A DNA stretch of 56,729 bases from a virus: positions 1 to 56,729 of the IMG/VR virus record IMGVR_UViG_3300031885_000016. The stretch is one strand, 5' to 3'. Under the pieces are notes generated by a model. The model was not told the origin of the DNA. It saw only the letters and a list, made by a program, of their open reading frames with translations, and did no database searches. Every line of letters starts with the position of its first letter. The first letter of the stretch is position 1. A program made the position numbers and the translations under genes. Below are positions 33,639-42,600 of the stretch, one piece after another.

Positions 33639-35148
33639 GCCGAGACATGTATTTTTCTTTTTCCATATCTCCAATAACTTGCGATCTTGCTTCTGGTGGT
33701 AGGGCTCCAGAGTGTTTGCATGCATCGCACCCATGACCTTTGCATTTAGGGCAAACGTTTTTACCTGCTTTTTGTGCATCGTCCCAAGTAACAGATCTTT
33801 GATGATCTGCGAAGGCATTTACTTGATTGCTCCACCAAGGTCTGCGATGTTTGTTGGTGCCTTTGACCTTAAACATTTCAACCCAATCTCTGATTTGTTG
33901 ATTTGTTAGGCCGGTGCCTTCTTTGCCACGCATGAAATCAGGCAGCTTGTCTGGCGTGAATTCTTTTAATTTAAGCAAGAACAAGACTGCTCTTCTTTCT
34001 TGAACGGTCCAGCCTGTATTTTTATCTTCCATACCTTCACGACGAGAAGGAGCCAATGCCTCACCGACTTTGTCGATGGGATTGTGTTGCAGCAACCAAG
34101 CTAGGGCTAGTGCTTTATCTTTTTGTTCTGAAATCTCCATTGGGACGCCATTTGGAGGATCGAACACAATACCTGGGAACACTTTTTCTAGCAATCCAGT
34201 ACGTTTGTAAATTGAAATATATCGTTTGGTGTCAACATCGGGGCTCAGCAAGCCTTTTAAGAATTCATCACGAATTCTTTCTAGGGCTACTTTTTCCATA
34301 TTTCTGAATTTTGGAATGGCCTTTTCGATATCTTCATGCATATTTGAGCCTTGTCCAAATCGACAATGGAATCTAATGGCTCTTAAAACTCTTATTTTAT
34401 CTTCTGTAAATCGATCATCGGCTTTTCCTACGGTTTGCACGACTTTATTTTTGGCATCATGCAAGCCTTTTCCGGTAGGATCATAGAGTTTGCTATTTTC
34501 TCCATCGGATTTAGTAAGTTCGATGTACATTGCATTGATGGTTAGATCTCTACGGCTAGCATCGCCATGTGGATTATCTACGAAATCTACAGCGGCAGCA
34601 CCATCGGTGACCTTGGCATCTTTACGAAAAGTAGCGATTTCGAATTCTTCGCCATCAACGACGGCAGAAATTACGAAAGCTTTACCATCTGCGGAGGCGT
34701 CTCTACCTTTAACGAACCAATATTTATTATCGCCTTTTTGATGTCTAGGAGGGTTAAAGGTTAGATCAAGGGGCTTGCCAGATTTTCCGGCACGTTCATC
34801 AGCCATTGAGAAACCACTGGCCGATAAGATGTGTCCAATTTGTTCTGGCGTGGCGTTTGTTGCTAGATCGTAATCTTTGATTGATCTGCCGGTTAGAAAA
34901 TCACGAACGGGACCGCCAACCAAGAACAATGATTTTTTTGGCATGGTTGGGGCCTTGCCAGTATCATTGGTGAGTTTAATATCTCCGCTTTTCAAGAAAG
35001 CTTCGATAACAGGACGCATTTTACTAGGTGGGATAAATCCTTTCTCTAGTTGGACAAATCCTTTACGCCAATCCTTGTTTTCTTGATTTTCTTGATTTGG
35101 GTCGGCTTCCTCTTTGAGGTTACGCCATTCTTTAAAAGTTTTTCTCAT
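33619..35148 (-). CDS. tRNA nucleotidyltransferase / poly(A) polymerase family, 509 aa
   Basis: FLVGGPVRDFL (75-85) and KDYDLATNA (91-99) are the class II nucleotidyltransferase signature; RRDLTINAMYIE and the RFTEDKIRVLRAIRFHCRFG region follow as in CCA-adding enzymes. This enzyme repairs or adds the CCA end of tRNAs, and the phage tRNA-Lys genes lack CCA. The N-terminus MRKTFKEWRNLKEEA carries the tag found on other proteins here. The C-terminus has CPKCKGHGCDAC, a zinc knuckle not usual in the family. Longer than typical. Confidence 0.85.
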   Translation of the reverse strand: MRKTFKEWRNLKEEADPNQENQENKDWRKGFVQLEKGFIPPSKMRPVIEAFLKSGDIKLTNDTGKAPTMPKKSLFLVGGPVRDFLTGRSIKDYDLATNATPEQIGHILSASGFSMADERAGKSGKPLDLTFNPPRHQKGDNKYWFVKGRDASADGKAFVISAVVDGEEFEIATFRKDAKVTDGAAAVDFVDNPHGDASRRDLTINAMYIELTKSDGENSKLYDPTGKGLHDAKNKVVQTVGKADDRFTEDKIRVLRAIRFHCRFGQGSNMHEDIEKAIPKFRNMEKVALERIRDEFLKGLLSPDVDTKRYISIYKRTGLLEKVFPGIVFDPPNGVPMEISEQKDKALALAWLLQHNPIDKVGEALAPSRREGMEDKNTGWTVQERRAVLFLLKLKEFTPDKLPDFMRGKEGTGLTNQQIRDWVEMFKVKGTNKHRRPWWSNQVNAFADHQRSVTWDDAQKAGKNVCPKCKGHGCDACKHSGALPPEARSQVIGDMEKEKYMSRLKPNNE

Positions 35149-35175
35149 ATTGTATCTAGACCTTTAATAAGCAGA

Positions 35176-35763
35176 TTATTCTTCATCAGCGGCATTTGTA
35201 AGCCGTAGTTTATCAGTTAGTTTGCTGACCAATCCAAATTTATAAATGATTCGGATTGAGTTTTCTTTTTCACCGGACTCATATTGAATTTGAACAGGTT
35301 TTTGAGAAATGTCCACCCCTGCTTTGCTGCCAGCTTTAACAACATCGGACATTTTTCTGATTTTTTCCAGACCAGCTTGGGCCAAATTATCCAAAACAGA
35401 GTGATCTTCATCATCTTCGCCATTGTATTGTGTGTCATGAACCACAATGAAATCCTTGCCATCGTTGAAGGATTTGGTCAGTGGATCAAAAAAGCTGTGA
35501 TAACCAGAGCCATAGACGGGGAATCCGGCTCCCATTCTTTTTCTAAAAACATTTCCCATACCTGCTATCACATCGCTACCCACCCGAGCGGGGAGTGAGG
35601 GTTGGTTGCCTTTGTGGAATCCGTAACCCCAACGCACATCTCTCCAACCGGCATATCGTTTTCCCTGAGGTGTACTTTGTAAATATCTACCTGGAGCATC
35701 TCGGATTGTACTTGCAGCTTTATCGCTGGCTTCTAATAACCAAGTTTTAAAATTTAAAATCAT
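35176..35763 (-). CDS. hypothetical protein with N-terminal tag, 195 aa
   Basis: Starts MILNFKTWLLEASDKAASTI, which matches the shared tag (F-K-x-W ending LLE). The remainder is Gly/Arg-rich (WRDVRWGYGFHKGNQPSLPA) with a helical C-terminus. No family recognised. The start overlaps the upstream stop (TAATG). Likely packaged with the head if the tag works as in T4. Confidence 0.75.
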   Translation of the reverse strand: MILNFKTWLLEASDKAASTIRDAPGRYLQSTPQGKRYAGWRDVRWGYGFHKGNQPSLPARVGSDVIAGMGNVFRKRMGAGFPVYGSGYHSFFDPLTKSFNDGKDFIVVHDTQYNGEDDEDHSVLDNLAQAGLEKIRKMSDVVKAGSKAGVDISQKPVQIQYESGEKENSIRIIYKFGLVSKLTDKLRLTNAADEE

Positions 35764-36152
35764 TAAGGCACCTCTGGGGATTGGATTCCTAGCTTATAAA
35801 GTAAGTAAGACGCCAAAATAACCCAAATTAATTGTATGGCGAAGGTTAGCATGCTCTTCCATCGCAATTCTTGTTTACTGCTACTATTTTCCAGGGTTTG
35901 AATTCTCAAATTAATATTATGATAATCATTTTCTAGATTTTTGATATCGGTTTTGCTGTTTTGAGATTCTAGGACTTGAACCTTGGAATATAGTTCGTTT
36001 AACGAATCTAATTGCAAATCAAGTTCTTTTTCTAGATTTAGCCCTTTTTGTGTAAGCGCTAATACCCGTTCATCTATTCTAGTAACTAAGTCCAACATTG
36101 AATTGATGGAAACTCTAATAGGGAAAACTGGATCTTGTTCATTCTCGCTCAT
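35763..36152 (-). CDS. coiled-coil protein with C-terminal membrane anchor, 129 aa
   Basis: Residues about 20-95 form a coiled coil (ERVLALTQKGLNLEKELDLQ; NDYHNINLRIQTLENSSSKQ); residues about 100-122 (MLTFAIQLIWVILASYLLYK) are a membrane helix. Possibly a tail-anchored spanin- or scaffold-like protein. No family recognised. Confidence 0.7.
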   Translation of the reverse strand: MSENEQDPVFPIRVSINSMLDLVTRIDERVLALTQKGLNLEKELDLQLDSLNELYSKVQVLESQNSKTDIKNLENDYHNINLRIQTLENSSSKQELRWKSMLTFAIQLIWVILASYLLYKLGIQSPEVP

Positions 36153-36199
36153 ACGATATTTTACCTGTCTTTTCGTTCAAACATAACTATATATCTATT

Positions 36200-36715
36200 A
36201 TGAAGAAAGAAAAAGAGACAGAAATCCTTGATGCGGAAACACTTAATTTAGAAACAATTCAGGAAGTAGCCTCTGCTAGTCATGATTTAATTCCCCAAAT
36301 GAATGTAAGTCTTCCATCGTCAACCGAAGAAAAAGAAAAAAATCTAATTGAAGATGAGAAGATTCTTGGGCTTTACGATGAGGTATTAGATAAGATTCGT
36401 GAGGATAGAAAAGAAATTGATGAATATTTGGGTCAATTTGCTGAGATGGTATTAAACGGTGGAGATGCAACCACATCATCTAAAGAGGCTGTGGTTAATT
36501 TATTAAAACTTAAAAGCGATACCGCTGACAAAATGACTAAAATTGCCGATTTGTGGACCAGAGTCAAAATGAAAGAAACCAATACTTTTCCTAAATATCT
36601 GGCAGCCCATCAAAACAATACAATTAATATCGATGCTAAAAAGTCTTTAAGTTCTGAGGATAAACGAGCTATCATCGAGAACGAAAGCAAAAGATTGAAA
36701 AAGGAAATTATATGA
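36200..36715 (+). CDS. hypothetical coiled-coil protein, 171 aa
   Basis: First gene of the virion cluster; the divergent space upstream (36153-36199) contains TATATAT but no clear -35. Acidic N-terminus (KETEILDAETLNLETIQEVA) then a long helix (LYDEVLDKIREDRKEIDEYL). A small terminase subunit would fit this position and architecture, but I see no HTH, so it stays open. Coupled to 36712 (ATGA). Confidence 0.65.
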   Translation: MKKEKETEILDAETLNLETIQEVASASHDLIPQMNVSLPSSTEEKEKNLIEDEKILGLYDEVLDKIREDRKEIDEYLGQFAEMVLNGGDATTSSKEAVVNLLKLKSDTADKMTKIADLWTRVKMKETNTFPKYLAAHQNNTINIDAKKSLSSEDKRAIIENESKRLKKEII

Positions 36716-38037
36716 AAAGTTTTATGATTGAAGATTGGCTTGATTCTTTAAAGGAGTTTGAAATTCCGCCAACGACATCACCTGGAGATCCAAGTGGTGG
36801 CGGACCTCCTACTACTGATGCTAATACAGGATTAGGCGCTGTTGGAAATACCACAACAGATACTTCTGATCAAAACGATAGCCATGCCGATCCCAATATT
36901 GCCAATCAAATGCCACAAGAGCCAGATGATATTAGCAATGACCCACCTACACCAGACATGCCAGAAGAAAAAACTGATGTCAAAGATTTTGAAAAGTGGA
37001 AGAACGAATACCTTCAGGAATCAATTAAAGGTGACACCAATAAACTAACTGACATGTTGAGTATGGTTAGAGACAAAGAAGGTTTGCAAAGAGTTCAACG
37101 TAAATTTGTTGATGATAACTGGAATGTTCAACTAATTCGTCAGAATGCGAATGTTGAAAAGGCATCCAAGGAAATCAGAAGAAACATCAAAGATCAATTA
37201 GATCGCAACAATCCAGCAACATCTGTCGTGAATCACATGGCAGCAGTATTAGAAACCGATCCAAACCTCAATAACATTTTTATAAAATTGAGCGGATATG
37301 GTGGGTTAAAGGGCGATTTACATCGCAAATTCATTGCAGCTTTAATTGGTGCTGTGCAAGTTGGCTCAGGAGCTAATACAGAAGATCTTATTTACAACGA
37401 AAAAGATTATTCCATTTTGGTGTCCACTCGTCTTAATGCTGAATGGGGCGATGTAATGTTGGGCAATTGGTCAATGAAAGAAGATGATGCTGATCGTTAT
37501 TTATCAGAACCCGAGAAAAAGAGATTGGACGAAGGATCTCCTGAAGAGAAAGATGTGATCCGCAGAAGAGTGATTCTAGAATCGATTGTTCATCAATTTC
37601 AAACAAGAGCTTTTGTGATTACTGTGGTTGCGGATGACGGTAGTATTGCCACATTAGGTTGGGATATAGCCGGTTCTTTGAAGGCCGCTTATGCCGATGG
37701 CAAATTGATTGTTAAAACCAAAGTATCAGATAGTTCTGAGGCGATGATTACAGATGAGGGTCAAGTTGTGCCATATATGGATTTGAGTATTTATTATGGC
37801 AAAGAAACTGGTGAGCAAAACGAAGATGGGTCACCGGAAGTCGAAGAGTTATCTTTTATTGAAAAAAGAAATGGCATGTTATTTTTAACTGCTGATTTGA
37901 AGGTGATTAAAGAAGCGGCAAGTTCTATGCAGGGCATTGTTTTCAAAGAGGCCCCTTATAATGGTAATCCATCAGACTTACTTACTTTGACCAGATGTAT
38001 TTATACGGCACATGATCTTTTAATGCGTAAATGCTAA
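36712..38037 (+). CDS. virion-associated protein, 441 aa
   Basis: N-terminal tag MKSFMIEDWLDSLKEFEIPP, then a Pro/Asp/Ser-rich linker (about 20-90), then a large folded domain (RVQRKFVDDNWNVQLIRQNA...). The size, position and tag suggest a head-associated or packaged protein. No family recognised. It directly precedes 38052. Confidence 0.6.
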   Translation: MKSFMIEDWLDSLKEFEIPPTTSPGDPSGGGPPTTDANTGLGAVGNTTTDTSDQNDSHADPNIANQMPQEPDDISNDPPTPDMPEEKTDVKDFEKWKNEYLQESIKGDTNKLTDMLSMVRDKEGLQRVQRKFVDDNWNVQLIRQNANVEKASKEIRRNIKDQLDRNNPATSVVNHMAAVLETDPNLNNIFIKLSGYGGLKGDLHRKFIAALIGAVQVGSGANTEDLIYNEKDYSILVSTRLNAEWGDVMLGNWSMKEDDADRYLSEPEKKRLDEGSPEEKDVIRRRVILESIVHQFQTRAFVITVVADDGSIATLGWDIAGSLKAAYADGKLIVKTKVSDSSEAMITDEGQVVPYMDLSIYYGKETGEQNEDGSPEVEELSFIEKRNGMLFLTADLKVIKEAASSMQGIVFKEAPYNGNPSDLLTLTRCIYTAHDLLMRKC

Positions 38038-38051
38038 ACACAGGAGAATTA

Positions 38052-38555
38052 ATGACAACATCTTTTAAAGATTTCATGAACAAAAAAGATCGTGAAACAA
38101 TTCATCAGTTAAAAACCGTTAAAAAGCTATTAGAGAAGCACGGATTTACTGTTGATGAGTTTTTAGAGAGTGAAGATGACCCTTATGTATTTCTAAACTC
38201 AAATGACGAACAACTTTCGTTTGAAGGAGTTCGAATCTACAAATTGGGAGATTTAATGGCATTTAGGGTGCAAAAGGAAAAAGACACACATCCTTACGGC
38301 AAAGCTTATCCTTTAGATATCGAGGCCATGTTTAATGATATGATGTCCGAAAGCGGCAGTGAGAAAAAGGCTGGTGAGGAAGTCATTGAATCAATAGTAG
38401 ATGAATTTAAAAGATTTTTCAAAAAAAGTAAGACTGCTGAGAAGGAATTGAGATCGGCGGAAGTTGATCAAGAGCGTGAAGATGGCAATGGCAAGATCAT
38501 GGTGAAAAATGGTTCGCTAGACTATGCCAGTACAATAGGAAGTAGAACCAGCTAA
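38052..38555 (+). CDS. hypothetical protein, 167 aa
   Basis: The ATG at 38052 has AGGAGAATTA upstream; an ATG at 38031 is in frame but poor. Starts MTTSFKDFMNKKDRETIHQL, resembling the tag only weakly. Acidic centre, possible coiled coil. No family recognised. Probably part of the virion. Confidence 0.65.
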   Translation: MTTSFKDFMNKKDRETIHQLKTVKKLLEKHGFTVDEFLESEDDPYVFLNSNDEQLSFEGVRIYKLGDLMAFRVQKEKDTHPYGKAYPLDIEAMFNDMMSESGSEKKAGEEVIESIVDEFKRFFKKSKTAEKELRSAEVDQEREDGNGKIMVKNGSLDYASTIGSRTS

Positions 38556-38574
38556 TTTTAGAGAAAGGGTGGCC

Positions 38575-38670
38575 ATGAAAACTTGGAAAGAATGGTTTGA
38601 TTTAAGAGAAGAAACAGAAGCAGAAAGACAACAAAGGTTGTCTGGTGAAGCTGCAAAAAATACTAAGTAA
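38575..38670 (+). CDS. 31-aa peptide with capsid-targeting-like tag
   Basis: ATG 38575 after AAAGGGTGGCC. MKTWKEWFDLREETEAERQQ is the clearest tag in the window: F/W-K-x-W-F then L-R-E, followed by a short helix. Nothing else is attached, so it looks like a scaffold- or core-type peptide, or a tag-only peptide. Confidence 0.65.
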   Translation: MKTWKEWFDLREETEAERQQRLSGEAAKNTK

Positions 38671-39094
38671 TATGAATGCTAGAGGTAATTTTAGCAAAGA
38701 TAGATATGGTTATGATGTATATCGACCAACACCTCAACAACCTCAACAGCCTCAACCTCAACCTCAACAGCAACAGCAACAGCCTCAACAGCAACGACAA
38801 GTTGATCCGCAAAGAAAAGCACAAATACTACAACAAGCTAATGAATTTTTAGGACAATTAAATAAAGAACTATATCCTCATGGAATTGATGTAAAACGGG
38901 ATTTAAGGGATAAATTGCAAACTAAAATTCGGCAATCCCCAAATGGGGAAGCCACTATCGCAATGACATTTAACAACAATGGTGTTCCGCAAACTCAAAC
39001 TTTTAAAATGAATGATGCATGGCACGCAGCTTCATGGATTGCAGATCTAATGCAACCGCCAGATGATGGCGAATCACAACAACAATATCGGTAA
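38645..39094 (+). CDS. Gln/Pro-rich protein, 149 aa
   Basis: Starts either at GTG 38645, overlapping the 31-aa gene, or at ATG 38672, two bases after its stop. Residues about 30-58 are a poly-Gln/Pro tract (QQPQQPQPQPQQQQQQPQQQ), then a helical domain (FLGQLNKELYPHGIDVKRDL) and a strand-rich end. Low-complexity linkers of this type are common in virion proteins. Function unknown. Confidence 0.65.
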   Translation: MKLQKILSNMNARGNFSKDRYGYDVYRPTPQQPQQPQPQPQQQQQQPQQQRQVDPQRKAQILQQANEFLGQLNKELYPHGIDVKRDLRDKLQTKIRQSPNGEATIAMTFNNNGVPQTQTFKMNDAWHAASWIADLMQPPDDGESQQQYR

Positions 39095-39096
39095 TA

Positions 39097-39657
39097 ATGG
39101 CACCAATAAACAACCAACCTGGAATGGACCCAATGGTTCAGCAATTATTCAATCCAATTGCAAATCAACCATTGAATCAACCACAAGTTGCTCCTAATCC
39201 TTTTATGGCAAAAGGCAGTTTAGTTACGTTTAGATATTCTTTTTGGATACATGATCCAGTGCCTTTGGTGATTGTGAATGACTTTGCTCCAGGTTATAGG
39301 ATGCGGGGCATCAATTTACATTACCTAACTTTTCCATACGTGCGGAATTTGGTCAGTAGATTAGGTTCTGGTGGTTTTTCTTATCAAAGTATAAAAGGCG
39401 ATGCATATATAAGTAGCTCATTTAGGACTTATAAATGGGCTGGCATTTCGCAAGTCAAAATATTTGACAGTCAATTCGTTCTCAAAATGATGGCTGTATC
39501 AAGGACTTTCGATCCCTATCAAATTCGTGCCATTCGTCAATCTGTCGAGCAACAACTTCAACAACAAACTTTACCCAAGGCCGAAGAAACTGTCGAACAA
39601 CCATATGGAAATCAAGGCGTTCAAGTTCAACCACAACAACAATCAAATTTAGGATGA
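39097..39657 (+). CDS. virion protein, Gln-rich ends, 186 aa
   Basis: An N-terminal Gln/Pro-rich segment, then a compact domain containing FRYSFWIHDPVPLVIVNDFA and YRMRGINLHYLTFPYVRNLV, a segment I associate with conserved T4-like virion proteins without certainty, and a Gln-rich C-terminus. It directly precedes the tape measure, so it may be a tail-completion or chaperone protein. Confidence 0.6.
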   Translation: MAPINNQPGMDPMVQQLFNPIANQPLNQPQVAPNPFMAKGSLVTFRYSFWIHDPVPLVIVNDFAPGYRMRGINLHYLTFPYVRNLVSRLGSGGFSYQSIKGDAYISSSFRTYKWAGISQVKIFDSQFVLKMMAVSRTFDPYQIRAIRQSVEQQLQQQTLPKAEETVEQPYGNQGVQVQPQQQSNLG

Positions 39658-39660
39658 TAA

Positions 39661-42600
39661 ATGTCATTTGAAGAAGACCTATTAAAGCCCTGTGGTCCAG
39701 CCAAAGGCGAAAGTATTGCTGCGTTGTTGAAGGCTAACAATCAATTCATGGAAGCCCTGACTAAAGTTGTCGAAGAATTCAAAGACACATTTGCCGACAG
39801 TGCTGATCAAGCTGAAAAAATGGCAAAGCCAGTAACAGATAATGCCAGAAAGCAAAATAAAGATCGCCGTGCCAAAGGTGTGGGAAACGCAACTTCAAAA
39901 GATATCATGCAGGCCGCTGCTCAAGGTGCTGCACATGCTATGAAATTAAATGGACAACTTTCTGGTGCCTCCGGTGGTGGAAAAGGGCGTAACAATGTAG
40001 AAAACAGCACCGTAAAGATAAAAACTATAGGCGATGGTAAAGCTGATGGGACTGCTTATGGTCATGAATTCGCACATTCTGTTGAATCTGCCTTGCAAAT
40101 GACGCTTGGCAACGTCGTGACTGGTTTTATTGGTGGAGCTTCGGCTTATCAATTAATTGCCAAAGATATGATCGAACAAGAATATGAATTTGCAATGGGC
40201 ATGAATCAAATCGCCTACCAGACGAAATCTATTGCAAATGATGCTCCTGGTATGCAGAAAGCTTTTAAGGAAACATCGGATGTTGTTAGAGCTACTGGTT
40301 TTGATTTAACCACGTATCAACATGCTCTTTTATCTGCAACTAAAAGAGGCTTAACAGATTCACAATCCATTATAAAGTCTGGTTTGAATCTCGGAAAAAT
40401 GATGGGACTCAATGAGCAAGAAGCATCGGGAATTGCCGATCAATTTGCCAATTGGAATCAGCATTTAGGTCTAGACAACTTGCAAATAGCAGATGTATCT
40501 CGTGGCATTCAAGATGTTTCAAGAGCCACTGGTTTAGTCGGTCAAAATCTTTTAGAAGTTGTTAAAAATTCAGAAAGATTCATGAACGAAATGCGATCAG
40601 CAGGCACATTGACCGCAAGTTCCGCCAAAAACATGATGATGCTGGCAGCTAATGCTAAAAAATTAGGCGTTGAAAATCAAATGGGCGAGTTAATGTCTGG
40701 TTTATCAAGTGGTGCCAACTTGCTATTGAAGACATCTAAAGAAAATCAGGCTATGTTGATGTTGGGGGCTCAAGCTGGTGGGGTAATGAAGGATGCGATG
40801 AATGGCACCCTTACTGAGACTCAAGGCGGATTGAAAAAGTTGGCAAAGGGTTACGAGCAAGTATTCAAAAACATTAGTGGTGGAATCGATATAGGCGATA
40901 TTGATAATTTAAGCGCTGCTAAAAAATCTCAATTAAATATTGTGGTGCAATCAGCGTTTGGAATGGGATTAGATGATTACAAGCGTGTTGTGGATGCTAC
41001 TAAGAATAGCGGCAGATCTCTAGAAGAGACTATGATGGCTATTGACACTGAATTAGGTCGTAATGCAACTGCGGAGGAAAAATTAGCAGCAGAACGCAAA
41101 AAACAGCAAACCATCATGAGTAAATCTTTTGAGTTTTCTTCAAAATTAGCTGATGCTGCCAAAGAAGCCAAAACATTTGATGAAGCGGTTGATCAAATGA
41201 AAAAGAAAATGAGTCCAAAAGCATGGCAAGAAAGCATGCAAGATTTATCCACAGTGGCAGGCACCTTCTCTAAAGAATTAAAAGACAAAGTATTAACAGG
41301 CGACACTAAAGCTATTTCAGAAGCAATGGCATTATCTGCTGGCGAGGCTCTGAAAAATGCCAAAGGAAAAGATTTTACATCTCAAATCAAAAAAGCCATT
41401 AACACTAAAGATATGTCGAAATTAAGATCGTTGCAAGAGGACATGAATAAAGAACAACAGAAACTAGGAGCGGAAGAAATTACCGCTCTAGATCCTATGG
41501 CAAAAGCAGCAATGGAATTGAAGGTTTTAAATGAGAACCTAAGAAGCTTTACAGGCCCGGCAATTGTCGCTCTGACTAGCTTAGTGGGTTCGGTCGGAAT
41601 TATAGCTGCTATGCTTGTTGCTGGAGTGTTTAACATGGGTTCTTTGGCAACATATTTTGATGTATTTGAAACTGGTGTCCAAGCCATTTTAGGAAAAAGT
41701 GTTAAACAAGCTGCTTCTGTTTCGGCTACGGTTGCTGCTGAAACAGCCGTAGGAACCGTAGCTAAGACTGGCTTTTCCTCTATGACTGGGGCGATGGGAG
41801 TTGCCGCTGGTGGTACAGGGGAGGCTGCTGTTCTTGGTGGAGCCGCTGCTGCTGAAGGAGGTGGGTTGGTTGCCGCAGCGAGTGGAGCCGCTGCTGCTGA
41901 AGGAGGTGGGTTGGTTGCCGCAGCGAGTGGTACAGCAGCCGCTATGGCACCTGTTGCTATAGCTTTAGCCGTTATCGCTGCTGCCGCAGGTGGTGTTATA
42001 GGAAGTCTTAATGCGGGGGCCGCTGCCGCTGATTTGTTTGGCACTTCAATGGAAGATGTAACATTAGCTCAACATTATGCTGCTAAGGCAGCAGGCGGCG
42101 TAACAGGGGCACTTAATTTCTTAACACTTGGAATATTCAATAAATGGTTAGGTGCTACAGGTGCCGCAACTGAAGCATTGGCCAAGATGTACGAAAAGCT
42201 ACCAATTATGTCGGCAATCTTTGCTCTTTTCGATGTGATTAATGGCGCTATATGGGGAACTGTAAAGGCAATATGGAATGTTGTTGCTGGTATTGGCGAA
42301 TTAGTTTATTTAGTGCTTGAGCCATTTGGAGCCTTATTCTCGGCTATTGGAGATGTGGTCATGGCTATACTTTCTCCACTTAGTGCGTTTAGCACTAAGC
42401 TTTCAGAAACTGGCAGTCTATTTCAAATTGTATCAGATATTATTGGTGGTTTGGGAATGTCGATACGTTGGGCTTTAAGAATCTTGGGGAAGGTAGTTGG
42501 CTTTATAATTAAAGTACTTATATCTCCTATTGTGGCCATTATAAAAGGTATAGCTGGCTTGGTATCAGGTTTTTTGAAACCTGTGGGGCGATCCTTGGAT

